Source: Bacteroidaceae bacterium (GTDB lineage: Bacteria; Bacteroidota; Bacteroidia; Bacteroidales; Bacteroidaceae). Taken from it: a DNA stretch of 44,740 nucleotides. Under the pieces are notes generated by a model. It worked only from the letters and a program-made list of their open reading frames with translations, did no database searches and was not told the origin of the DNA. Made by a program: the position numbers and the translations under genes. The stretch lies in NCBI GenBank assembly GCA_017468985.1, contig JAFUHF010000085.1, positions 1 through 44,740 of the forward strand. Direction: 5' to 3'. Positions 1-7,554 of this stretch are shown piece after piece (position 1 is the stretch's first letter; each line of letters starts with the position of its first letter).

Positions 1-200
1 TGCTCCCACAGCGCGGTAATTTCTACCAGGTGGAAATCGTCCCTCCCACAGCGCGGTAATTTCTACCAGGTGGAAATCGTCCCTCCCACAGCGCGGTAAT
101 TTCTACCTGGTGGAAATCGTCCCTCCCACAGCGCGGTAATTTCTACCTGGTGGAAATCGTTGCTCCCTCAGCGCAGACATTTCTACCTGCCTTTCGTAAT
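1..200. repeat. 40-bp tandem repeat array (left end)
   Basis: Five consecutive units with exact 40-bp spacing start at 1, 41, 81, 121 and 161; the fifth is diverged. Each unit has a constant part reading ctcccacagcgcggta and an imperfect palindrome atttctaccaggtggaaat (centre A or T, one T-G pair) that could form a 9-bp hairpin. The same units occur in the opposite orientation at 44453-44740. There are no variable spacers, so this is not CRISPR. The array runs off the window edge, so its true copy number is unknown. Confidence 0.93.
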
Positions 201-293
201 TGCGCGAGGCGACAAACATCGTCCGACTGCTGCGCCAGCTCGCAGCCGCCCCTGCTCTACAGGGGAGGATTTTTCGTGCTCCCGTCCAGCGAA
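201..293. repeat. Unique part of the left copy of the terminal inverted repeat
   Basis: This stretch, next to the 40-bp array, matches the reverse complement of about 44356-44452 (for example tccgactgctgcgccagctc in both). Similarity stops near the gaaca at 288-293. The two copies differ by scattered substitutions and a small indel, so they look like two diverged members of a dispersed family. Both copies can be read as a Cys/Ser-rich peptide, but the substitutions show no coding bias that I can see. Beyond it, 294-501 holds a perfect 12-bp palindrome (ggaccatggtcc, 305-316) and no recognisable gene or clear promoter. Confidence 0.85.
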
Positions 294-501
294 CAAGCAA
301 CTGAGGACCATGGTCCATGCAAGCGAAACGACAAAGACAGATCTGCATGTTCGTTACAAGCATCCTCAACTCAAAGAAGCAGCGGAGCATTCGCGCCTTT
401 TGTCACCCCCGAGCAACATTCCACACCAAAAGCCACGAACGGATGCAAAGATTTTGCTAAATTCGCGTGCGATTTTATACCATGCAATACCTTATTATAA
501 T

Positions 502-3483
502 ATGAGCAATATTCCTGACCTGAAAAAGCTGGCACTCAGAGACACTGACTTTGCCGAGCTGATGCAGAAGCGAATCTATAACATCCTGATTGTGGCCTCT
601 CGCTACGACCTGTTTATCCTGGAAGACGATGGGCGCGTGGACGAACAAATCTATAACGAATATAATGCTCTTAGCCTGAGCTCCCCTCCCCGATTCACTC
701 AGGTAACCACTAAGGAGGAAGCCCTCGAAGCCCTGAGCGAGAGAAACTTTGAGCTCATTATCTGCATGCCCAACATGGCCGACCGCGACACGTTTGGCGT
801 GGCCTCTGACATCAAGGAGCTTTATCCCGACATTCCCATAGTGGTGCTCACGCCCTTCTCAAAGGAAGTGAGTAAGCGCGTGGCCATGGCTGACCTCAGC
901 GCCATCGACTATGTGTTCAGCTGGCTGGGCAACACGGAGCTCTTGCTGGCCATCATCAAACTCCTTGAAGACAAGATGAATGCTCCGGCCGATACGGAGA
1001 CGGCTGGCGTACAGATCATATTGCTCGTAGAGGACAGCGTGAGGTTCTACTCCTCGGCCCTTACCCATCTGTATAAGTTCGTGCTGGAGCAGAGCCGCGA
1101 GTTTGCCAAAGAGGCGCTGAACGACCACCTGACCCACCTGCGCATGCGAGGACGTCCCAAAATCATGCTGGCCAGAAACTATGAAGAGGCCGTTAAGACC
1201 TTTGAACGCTACAAGGAACACATCTTGGGAGTGGTGTCGGACATGAGCATCACCAACGGCGGTGAAAAAGACCCCTACGCCGGCTTTAAGTTCGGGCAGT
1301 ACGTAAGGCGGACGGGCATGATAGTGCCCTTCATCCTGGAGTCGAGCGATGAGTCGAATGCGGCCTATGCACAGCAACTGGGCTCCTCCTTCATATGGAA
1401 ACAGTCGAAGAACTTTCCACAGGAACTGAAACGCAAGGTTTCTCACCACTTCGGCTTCGGCGACTTCATCATCCGTAATCCACAGACGCAACAAGAGATT
1501 ATGCGCATCAAGGACCTCCGCGACTTGCAGCACAAAATTTATGAAATACCCGACGATTCGCTGGTTTACCACCTGAGTCAGAACCACTTTTCGAGGTTTT
1601 TCTACTCTCGTGCCATGTTTCCACCGGCCGATATACTGAAAAAAATCGACGTCAGCGAATACAAGAATCTGGACGAGGCGCGCGACCTGATATTCCACCT
1701 CATCGTGCAATACCGCCGCATGAAAAACTCGGGCACCATTGCCATCTATCTGCGTGAACGCTTCGACGAATACAGCAACTTTGCCCGCATAGGCAATGGT
1801 TCACTGGGAGGCAAAGGACGTGGCTTAGCTTTTATGGGCAGCATGATCAAACGCTATCCCACCCTCGACACCAACAACCTCGCAGTCAACATTCCGCGCA
1901 CGGTGGTCATTTGCACTGACATTTTTGACCGCTTCATGGAGGTGAACGATCTTTACAGTATTGCGCTGCAAGATCTTCCTGACGAAGAAATCCTCAAGGC
2001 GTTCCTGGCCGTACAGCTGCCGGAGGAAGTGAGAGGCGACATTATGGCCCTGCTCGACGTCATCAACGGGCCCATCGCCGTGAGGTCGTCGAGCCTGCTG
2101 GAAGACTCCCACTACCAGCCCTTTGCAGGCGTTTATTCCACCTACATGGTGCCCCACATTGCCGATAAGCAGCAGCGCATCGTAGCCGTATGTTCGGCTA
2201 TTAAGGCGGTATACGCATCCACCTTCTTCAGCCAAAGCAAAACCTACATGCAGGCCACGTCGAACCTCATTGACCAGGAAAAAATGGCCATCGTGATTCA
2301 GGAAGCCGTAGGCGCAGAGCATAACGGACGCTTCTATCCCAACATGTCGGGCGTGGCGCGTAGTCTGAACTTCTACCCCATTGGCGACGAACGGGCAGAG
2401 GACGGCATAGCCGACGTGGCACTGGGGCTTGGAAAATACATTGTTGACGGTGGGCGCACGCTCCACTTCTCGCCCAAGCATCCGCACAACGTACTGCAGA
2501 TGAGCACCCTCGACCTTGCCTTGAGAGAAACGCAGACACAGTTCTACGGTCTGGACCTGAGCATCACGGACAAAGAATTTTCCGTCAACGATGGATTCAA
2601 CCTTCTGAAGCTTAATCTGAAGGATGCCGATCAGGACGGAACGCTCAAGTTCATTGCCTCCACCTTCGATCCTTACGACCAGACGATACGCGATGGCTAC
2701 TATGCCGGCGGCAGAAAAATCATCAGCTTTGTCAACATCCTGCAACACGATGTTTTCCCCATTGCCCAGACCATTGACCAGCTGCTACAAATAGGACAGA
2801 AGGAAATGGGGCGCCCCGTAGAGATAGAGTTTGCCGTTAAGTTTGTGAACGACAACCAAAACGCCGAATTCTACCTGCTGCAGATCCGCCCCATTGTGGA
2901 CAGCAAGGAGGTAATGAACGAGGACCTCTCAGCCATACCCGACGAAGACACCCTACTGAGCTCTAAGAGCGTGCTGGGCCACGGTATCATCAACGACATA
3001 CAGGATGTGCTCTACGTGAAGAGCGAGCAGTTCAGCCAAATGAACAACCAACTCATCGCCTACGAAATAGAGAAGATAAACAGGCTGTTCTGTGACGAGG
3101 GAAAGAACTACATCCTCGTAGGCCCAGGCCGCTGGGGAAGCAGCGACCCCTATCTGGGCATCCCTGTGAAATGGCCGCAAATCAGTCAGGCCGGCATCAT
3201 TACGGAATGCGGATTCAAGAACTACAGAATAGAGCCCAGCCAGGGTACGCACTTCTTCCAGAACATGACCAGCTTTGGCGTAGGCTACTTCACGGTCAAT
3301 CCCTTCAAGGGGGACGGATGGTTTGATGAAACATTCCTCAACGCCCTGCCGGCCACTTATGAGAGCGATTTCCTACGACTGGTTCACTTTGACCAACCGC
3401 TCACCGTGAAAATGGACGGACGAAAAAGCCGCGGTGTCGTTTTAAAGCCCGGCAAGGATGCTCCTACAGAAAGCACCACGTAA
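502..3483 (+). CDS. PEP/pyruvate-binding (PPDK_N) protein with receiver-like N-terminus
   Basis: The 993-residue protein has an ATP-grasp nucleotide-binding domain of the pyruvate phosphate dikinase / PEP synthase family. GSLGGKGRG is near residue 433, GPIAVRSSSLLEDS near 523 and LLQIRPIV near 794. Two receiver-like domains come first. The first (about 28-155) lacks the acidic pocket. The second (about 170-310) keeps ED at 177-178 and Asp247 in VVSDMSI. The phosphohistidine and PEP-utilising domains of true PEP synthase are not seen; after residue 800 there is a separate tail containing GPGRWGSSDP (874). An upstream in-frame extension to position 160 starts inside the terminal repeat, so I chose the ATG at 502. 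The family is common in Bacteroidota as a predicted PEP/pyruvate-binding protein, but its reaction is not clear from sequence. The gene converges on the PPTase gene with a 20-nt overlap. Confidence 0.85.
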   Translation: MSNIPDLKKLALRDTDFAELMQKRIYNILIVASRYDLFILEDDGRVDEQIYNEYNALSLSSPPRFTQVTTKEEALEALSERNFELIICMPNMADRDTFGVASDIKELYPDIPIVVLTPFSKEVSKRVAMADLSAIDYVFSWLGNTELLLAIIKLLEDKMNAPADTETAGVQIILLVEDSVRFYSSALTHLYKFVLEQSREFAKEALNDHLTHLRMRGRPKIMLARNYEEAVKTFERYKEHILGVVSDMSITNGGEKDPYAGFKFGQYVRRTGMIVPFILESSDESNAAYAQQLGSSFIWKQSKNFPQELKRKVSHHFGFGDFIIRNPQTQQEIMRIKDLRDLQHKIYEIPDDSLVYHLSQNHFSRFFYSRAMFPPADILKKIDVSEYKNLDEARDLIFHLIVQYRRMKNSGTIAIYLRERFDEYSNFARIGNGSLGGKGRGLAFMGSMIKRYPTLDTNNLAVNIPRTVVICTDIFDRFMEVNDLYSIALQDLPDEEILKAFLAVQLPEEVRGDIMALLDVINGPIAVRSSSLLEDSHYQPFAGVYSTYMVPHIADKQQRIVAVCSAIKAVYASTFFSQSKTYMQATSNLIDQEKMAIVIQEAVGAEHNGRFYPNMSGVARSLNFYPIGDERAEDGIADVALGLGKYIVDGGRTLHFSPKHPHNVLQMSTLDLALRETQTQFYGLDLSITDKEFSVNDGFNLLKLNLKDADQDGTLKFIASTFDPYDQTIRDGYYAGGRKIISFVNILQHDVFPIAQTIDQLLQIGQKEMGRPVEIEFAVKFVNDNQNAEFYLLQIRPIVDSKEVMNEDLSAIPDEDTLLSSKSVLGHGIINDIQDVLYVKSEQFSQMNNQLIAYEIEKINRLFCDEGKNYILVGPGRWGSSDPYLGIPVKWPQISQAGIITECGFKNYRIEPSQGTHFFQNMTSFGVGYFTVNPFKGDGWFDETFLNALPATYESDFLRLVHFDQPLTVKMDGRKSRGVVLKPGKDAPTESTT

Positions 3484-4117
3484 GCACATAGTCGGAAGCA
3501 CAGTGGTAGGAAAGCCGCACCGGATAGCGAAATCCCTTATGGCAATAGTGCATAAGGGATTTTCCTGTTATTTCAGAGGATATCATAAACGGCACAAGTC
3601 GCAAACCGTTCTGATAATCCAGGAAGGAGAGATCGAGGCATTTGTAGGCTGATTCCTTCATACTCCATGCCAGCAGGGCATACCACGTGGAAATCGGAGC
3701 CGCTCCGGCAGAGCCGAGTGGAAATTCAGAAGGATGGAGAATACGCTTCACCAGAGCGTCCACGCGGTGGCTGAAATGCTCTATGTCTACTCCTACGTGC
3801 CGAAACGGATGGAAAGCCACGGCGGCATAGCCCCGAGTGTGGGAAAAGCTGACGTAGCCAGGACGGTCGGCAAGAAACGGCTCACCATTCTCACGATAGG
3901 CCACGCGCGGCACATTGCCGAAAATTTCTTTCAGCGCTAACCGCACGGAGAACCACTCCATCTGACGGTATTCGCTGTGAGGAAAGCGTGTTGAGCATTC
4001 CTCCCATAGAGGTTGTGAATCGTGGGAAAGTAGTGCAAGGATTTCGGAGAGGTTTTCGTTCATACGCCAAACGACCACCTCAACGGCTTCTTCCTTGAAA
4101 TGCAGACAGAGCGACAT
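3464..4117 (-). CDS. 4'-phosphopantetheinyl transferase (Sfp type)
   Basis: The 217-residue protein transfers 4'-phosphopantetheine from CoA to a carrier-protein serine. The Sfp/AcpT superfamily signature is present: GVDIEHF with the Mg-binding Asp111 and Glu113, and WSMKESAYK with Lys154, Glu155 and Lys159. FSHTRGYAAVA (91-101) matches the region before the first motif. It lies 4 nt after gldE, apparently last in the ssb-gldE transcription unit, a common neighbourhood for this gene in Bacteroidota. Which carrier protein it serves is not shown. An alternative start is Met19 (4063). The 3' end overlaps the convergent PEP-binding gene by 20 nt. Confidence 0.88.
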   Translation of the reverse strand: MSLCLHFKEEAVEVVVWRMNENLSEILALLSHDSQPLWEECSTRFPHSEYRQMEWFSVRLALKEIFGNVPRVAYRENGEPFLADRPGYVSFSHTRGYAAVAFHPFRHVGVDIEHFSHRVDALVKRILHPSEFPLGSAGAAPISTWYALLAWSMKESAYKCLDLSFLDYQNGLRLVPFMISSEITGKSLMHYCHKGFRYPVRLSYHCASDYVLTWCFL

Positions 4118-4121
4118 GGGA

Positions 4122-5348
4122 TTACGAAGCGTCGGCAGGATTGAGTGTTACCTTGACCTTGGAAATATGGCGTTCGTCCACCTCAAGCACTTCGAAGAGG
4201 AACTGCCTGTAGGTAACGGTATCGTGCTTCTTTGGAAAATCGCCAAAGAGGTCGAGCAGCAGCCCTGCAAGGGAGTCGGCATCGCCCTCCACATCGTCGA
4301 AGAAATCACTGTCCAGCCCAAACAGCTTACAGAAATCCTGGAGCGACGTCTTGGCACTGAAAACATACATGTCCTGCCCCACCATGACGTAAGGTCGCTG
4401 GTCGTCATCGTATTCATCGTTGATTTCACCTACGATTTCCTCAATAATATCCTCCAGCGTAACGATGCCCGAAACACCGCCATATTCATCAATGGCTACA
4501 GCAATATGGATTTTGCGGCTCTGAAACTCACGCAACAAATTGTCAATCTTTTTTGTTTCGGGCACGGCAAAGTATGGGCGGATGAGATAATACCAGCCAA
4601 AATCACCCGGCTTGCCTAAGTAAGGCAGGAGGTCCTTGATGTAAAGCACACCTATGATATTATCCTTCGTTCCAGAATAGACTGGAACGCGCGAATAGCT
4701 GTTTTCGGAAATAAGTTTGATGACATCGGCAAAGGATGTTTTCACGTCCAGATCTACGACGTCCATGCGCGACGTCATGATGTCTCTCACGGTTTCGCTG
4801 CCGAATTGCAGAATGCCTTTCAGCATGCGGTCCTTGCGGTCGGTTTTGCCTTTCTTTCCGGACAAGCTGCCCTGTAATTCCTCCACCCGATAGGTGGTAA
4901 ACGACTGGGGAAGAATATGGCGAGCTACGCGAAACGTGGCGTAGAGCCATTGCAGCATGAAAGGCGAAACCTGATAGGGTTCCACCTCGTTATTGCGATG
5001 GGCACAATAAACAATAAATACAAACACCAGAGAGGCGAGCACAAAAACAGCCACCACTATGGCCAGCACTTGCCACCACACCAAGGACAACGATGACCGC
5101 CACAGAAAAAGAGCAATGGCAGCGACCGCAAAAGAAGTAAAAAGAAAGGCGTAGGACAGAGGGATGCCATTCGACAGATAAAAAAGATTGACAGGACGGC
5201 CGGACTCCTCCTTCTCCAACTGACGGGAAAAGACTAGATCAAGGCTACTTTGCGACTTTTGCGAAAAGTAGAAGGCTACATACTGAAAATACGCAGCTAT
5301 GAGTAAAAAAAGCACACCGGCAGCCAACAGAAAATAATCGTAGCTCAT
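4122..5348 (-). CDS. gldE: GldE-like CBS/CorC-domain membrane protein
   Basis: The 408-residue protein has an N-terminal membrane region (hydrophobic segments near residues 5-25, 68-84 and 91-115). A CBS-domain pair follows (about 195-320, with DIMTSRMDVVDLD and GIVTLEDIIEEIVGEI), then a C-terminal CorC/HlyC-type domain ending in VKVTLNPAD. This is the layout of gliding-motility-associated GldE and of CorC-like transporter proteins. The placement ssb-gldE-PPTase agrees with GldE. The usual partner gldD, often next to it, is absent, so a motility role should not be assumed; in non-gliding Bacteroidales the protein probably has an envelope or ion-related role. It starts 12 nt after the ssb stop, implying co-transcription. 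Confidence 0.85.
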   Translation of the reverse strand: MSYDYFLLAAGVLFLLIAAYFQYVAFYFSQKSQSSLDLVFSRQLEKEESGRPVNLFYLSNGIPLSYAFLFTSFAVAAIALFLWRSSLSLVWWQVLAIVVAVFVLASLVFVFIVYCAHRNNEVEPYQVSPFMLQWLYATFRVARHILPQSFTTYRVEELQGSLSGKKGKTDRKDRMLKGILQFGSETVRDIMTSRMDVVDLDVKTSFADVIKLISENSYSRVPVYSGTKDNIIGVLYIKDLLPYLGKPGDFGWYYLIRPYFAVPETKKIDNLLREFQSRKIHIAVAIDEYGGVSGIVTLEDIIEEIVGEINDEYDDDQRPYVMVGQDMYVFSAKTSLQDFCKLFGLDSDFFDDVEGDADSLAGLLLDLFGDFPKKHDTVTYRQFLFEVLEVDERHISKVKVTLNPADAS

Positions 5349-5360
5349 CCCTGCATGCGG

Positions 5361-5741
5361 CTATTCTTCAGAAGGCTGGGCTGAAGACTGATCATTCTTG
5401 GAAGGATAAGAAAAGAAGTCCAGCTTCTCAGCGTAGATTTCAGTAATATGACGCATTATTCCCTTCTTGTCCTCATAACTGCGCGTGCGTATCTTACCCT
5501 CCACATAGATCTTGGCCCCCTTCTTTATATATTGTTCAACCCATTTGGCCAGGACATTCCACGTAACGATGTTGTGCCACTCCGTATGTTCGGGTACCTG
5601 CGTGCCGTTCTGAAGAGTGTAGCCCCGTTCCGACGTGGCTAACGAGAAGGTGGCCACCACCATGTTGGTGTCAATGTATCGAACATCGGGATCTTTTCCC
5701 ACGTTGCCAATGAGGATTACTTTGTTGAGCGTTACCGACAT
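5361..5741 (-). CDS. ssb: Single-stranded DNA-binding protein
   Basis: The 126-residue protein has the OB fold of bacterial SSB: NKVILIGNVGKDPDVRY at the N-terminus, TEWHNIVTWNVLAKWVEQYI in the middle and IYVEGKIRTRSYEDKKG after it. The C-terminal tail is acidic and Ser-rich (SSAQPSEE) but lacks the canonical DDIPF tip of E. coli SSB, and the protein is shorter than E. coli SSB. It coats single-stranded DNA in replication and repair. The start is 11 nt after the DUF4293 stop and the stop is 12 nt before gldE, so it sits inside a minus-strand operon. Confidence 0.95.
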   Translation of the reverse strand: MSVTLNKVILIGNVGKDPDVRYIDTNMVVATFSLATSERGYTLQNGTQVPEHTEWHNIVTWNVLAKWVEQYIKKGAKIYVEGKIRTRSYEDKKGIMRHITEIYAEKLDFFSYPSKNDQSSAQPSEE

Positions 5742-5752
5742 GGGAGAAGACT

Positions 5753-6184
5753 TTAACGTATGCGATCTGCTGCACGCACCAGTTTTTCGTCATGAATGAT
5801 GGCACGGCGCGCAAGAAAAGCGAAAACATAAGCTACCACAAGCTCTGCGAGAAACCATCCCGTCAGAGAAGGTGCTGCCCCGGCAAGAAGAGGGATAAAC
5901 ACAGCAGCGAGGAAAGCCAGATCGATGCCCAGTTGCGCAATGTTGACATAGCGCAACTGCTGCTTGCGGTTAGCAAACAGAAAGATGGAAAGGAGTGTGA
6001 TCAGAGCTGCAATGCTCACCACAGCCATGATAGTTATCCCGACATACAGGTACTGCTCACCAAAAAGCCGATGCACTGGGGAATCCTCGGCCCCACCCCA
6101 TACTTGCCGCGAAAACAGCAGAGCTGCCAGCGTGAGCACCACGAAACTAATAAAGAGGTAGACAGACTGAATTCTTTGAATCAT
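5753..6184 (-). CDS. DUF4293-type four-helix membrane protein
   Basis: This is a 143-residue protein beginning MIQRIQSVYLF, the characteristic start of the DUF4293 family. It has four hydrophobic segments (about 8-24, 46-70, 78-100 and 105-127) and a basic C-terminus. Function is unknown. A 16-codon upstream extension is possible, but it would begin inside the hairpin at 6202-6243, so the ATG at 6184 is preferred. It appears to be the first gene of the DUF4293-ssb-gldE-PPTase unit; I found no clear -7 box in the short gap after rpoZ, so read-through from bamD-rpoZ is also possible. Confidence 0.78.
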   Translation of the reverse strand: MIQRIQSVYLFISFVVLTLAALLFSRQVWGGAEDSPVHRLFGEQYLYVGITIMAVVSIAALITLLSIFLFANRKQQLRYVNIAQLGIDLAFLAAVFIPLLAGAAPSLTGWFLAELVVAYVFAFLARRAIIHDEKLVRAADRIR

Positions 6185-6201
6185 GAATAGAGAGAAAATA
6201 A

Positions 6202-6243
6202 AAAGGTTTAAGACACCCACTAATGGTGGCACCTTAAACCTTT
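6202..6243 (-). terminator. Strong hairpin terminator after rpoZ
   Basis: A perfect 11-bp stem pairs aaaggtttaag (6202-6212) with cttaaaccttt (6233-6243), and ccac/gtgg (6217-6220, 6226-6229) can pair inside it. On the minus strand the hairpin follows the rpoZ stop by 17 nt and is followed by T-rich sequence. It should end or attenuate bamD-rpoZ transcription before DUF4293-ssb. Confidence 0.8.
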
Positions 6244-6260
6244 ATATTAGGATATAACAA

Positions 6261-6596
6261 TTACTTTAACTTTGCCCTGTCACCGGCAGGATTGCGGAAA
6301 TACACCTTACCGTCAAGAAATTCCTGCTCAGAAATGAGAACGGGTTTGGGCATTCTCTCGTAATAACGGGAAATTTCAATCTGCTCATTATTCTCAAATT
6401 CTTCGTCAAGGCTGTCGTTCTTGCTTCCAAACTCTTTCAGCTTTGTGGTAAGGTCACTCTTAATCTCGCTGGTGATCTGGTTGGCCCTTTTGCTCATAAT
6501 CACTACGCTTTCGTAGATGTTGCCCGTGGGTTCGCTAAAATCCATCAAGTTATGGGTAACAGTAGTGTTGGGAGCTTTAATCTTTTTGTAATTCAT
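6261..6596 (-). CDS. rpoZ: RNA polymerase omega/Rpb6-like subunit
   Basis: The 111-residue protein has the omega/Rpb6 core in a Bacteroidota form: NIYESVVIMSKRANQI (residues 27-42) followed by an acidic segment and a short C-terminal tail with FRNPAGDRAKLK. Omega assists assembly of beta-prime into RNA polymerase. It begins 14 nt after bamD, a pairing seen in related genomes, and is followed by a strong hairpin. Recognition rests on the MSKRANQI segment and on gene order. Confidence 0.85.
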   Translation of the reverse strand: MNYKKIKAPNTTVTHNLMDFSEPTGNIYESVVIMSKRANQITSEIKSDLTTKLKEFGSKNDSLDEEFENNEQIEISRYYERMPKPVLISEQEFLDGKVYFRNPAGDRAKLK

Positions 6597-6610
6597 CGTT
6601 TATGTTGGAT

Positions 6611-7432
6611 TTATTTTATTGCTTCTTTTGCCTTGTTGTAGATTTTCTCGGCCTCGCTGAGATACTTGGATTTTGGGAACTCATTGATAAAGCCATAATA
6701 CTCATCAATGGCATCATTGTATCTTTCCTGCATCTTGCTGGCCACACTTCGCGCAGCCAAATCATATTTTGCACGGAGAATCAGAATGGAAAAATCCTCC
6801 TTGCGTTTAGTGTAGGGATAATCCTTTATGGCATTTTGCGCCGTAATAATGCACGCCTCATAATTACTGCCTCCCATAGTGCAGTTATTGAAATACTCTC
6901 CTAAATTATAGTAGAGCTGGGCGGACAGATATTCTTTCTCCACCAACTTGTCCTGAAGTTCAAAGATGAGATTACGGGCTTCGGGAGCAAATTTTGAATC
7001 AGGAAAAGTTTCGAGGAAGTTCTGAAACTCGGTTACGGCCAAGTAGGTATCTGTCTGGTCTAAACGAGGGCCAGGTGTGGACAAATACAAAGCCTTGCCT
7101 GCAAGGAAGTAGGCTTCTTCCATGTGAACACCGCTGGTATACGTAGTATAGTATTTACGGAAGTAATCGTTGGCGGTCACCATGTCACCTTTATAATATT
7201 TGCACATGCCCAACAGGAACAGCGACTCGTCTCCGCGCTCGGACCCCTTCAGGCTGGCCAATACATCATTGATTAATAAATTGGCATTTTCATATTTGCC
7301 GTCCATGAAGTATTGTTTGGCTGCTTCGTATTTGTAGTCCGTATCCGTACTCTTGAGCACCTTGTTGATGCCTCCGCAGGAAGCTAATGCAAGGATTAAT
7401 GCGAGATATGTAAGCTGAATAAGTACTCTCAT
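6611..7432 (-). CDS. bamD: Outer-membrane assembly lipoprotein BamD
   Basis: This is a 273-residue lipoprotein with an N-terminal signal ending in the lipobox LASC, followed by tetratricopeptide-like repeats (for example KYENANLLINDVLASL, GDMVTANDYFRKYYTTY and a final YNDAIDEYYGFINEFPKSKY). These match BamD/ComL, the periplasmic lipoprotein of the BAM complex that inserts beta-barrels in the outer membrane. I chose the ATG at 7432 because it directly precedes the signal peptide and lies 18 nt after a TACTTTTG box; an extension to 7534 would read through that promoter. It is first in a unit with rpoZ and divergent from uvrB. Confidence 0.92.
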   Translation of the reverse strand: MRVLIQLTYLALILALASCGGINKVLKSTDTDYKYEAAKQYFMDGKYENANLLINDVLASLKGSERGDESLFLLGMCKYYKGDMVTANDYFRKYYTTYTSGVHMEEAYFLAGKALYLSTPGPRLDQTDTYLAVTEFQNFLETFPDSKFAPEARNLIFELQDKLVEKEYLSAQLYYNLGEYFNNCTMGGSNYEACIITAQNAIKDYPYTKRKEDFSILILRAKYDLAARSVASKMQERYNDAIDEYYGFINEFPKSKYLSEAEKIYNKAKEAIK

Positions 7433-7450
7433 GATTTGCAAATCAGGCTG

Positions 7451-7458
7451 CAAAAGTA
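7451..7458 (-). promoter_or_regulatory. Bacteroidota -7 box for bamD
   Basis: On the minus strand the sequence is TACTTTTG, matching the Bacteroidota primary-sigma -7 consensus TAnnTTTG, 18 nt before the bamD ATG. I see no well-spaced -33 TTTG. Confidence 0.6.
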
Positions 7459-7542
7459 ACGATTTATCAGCAAATGAGCAATAAATGAAGTTTAAAATAA
7501 TAGAAACGACCTGACTTTCTTCTGTAATTGGCACCCGTTGCG

Positions 7543-7550
7543 TATTTTTG
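7543..7550 (+). promoter_or_regulatory. Bacteroidota -7 box abutting the uvrB start
   Basis: TATTTTTG fits TAnnTTTG and ends 4 nt before the uvrB ATG. If transcription starts 4-7 nt downstream as usual, the mRNA would have almost no leader. No clear -33 TTTG at the expected spacing. Confidence 0.5.
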
Positions 7551-7554
7551 CAGA

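Noticed and set aside
1-200. CRISPR array at the left end
   Set aside because: The whole 40-bp unit repeats without variable spacers, and no cas genes are present.
160-501. N-terminal extension of the PEP-binding protein
   Set aside because: It begins in the repeat element and adds low-complexity residues with no family match; ATG 502 fits better.
859-1710. Long minus-strand frame inside the PEP-binding gene
   Set aside because: Shadow of a strongly coding plus-strand gene; no family features.
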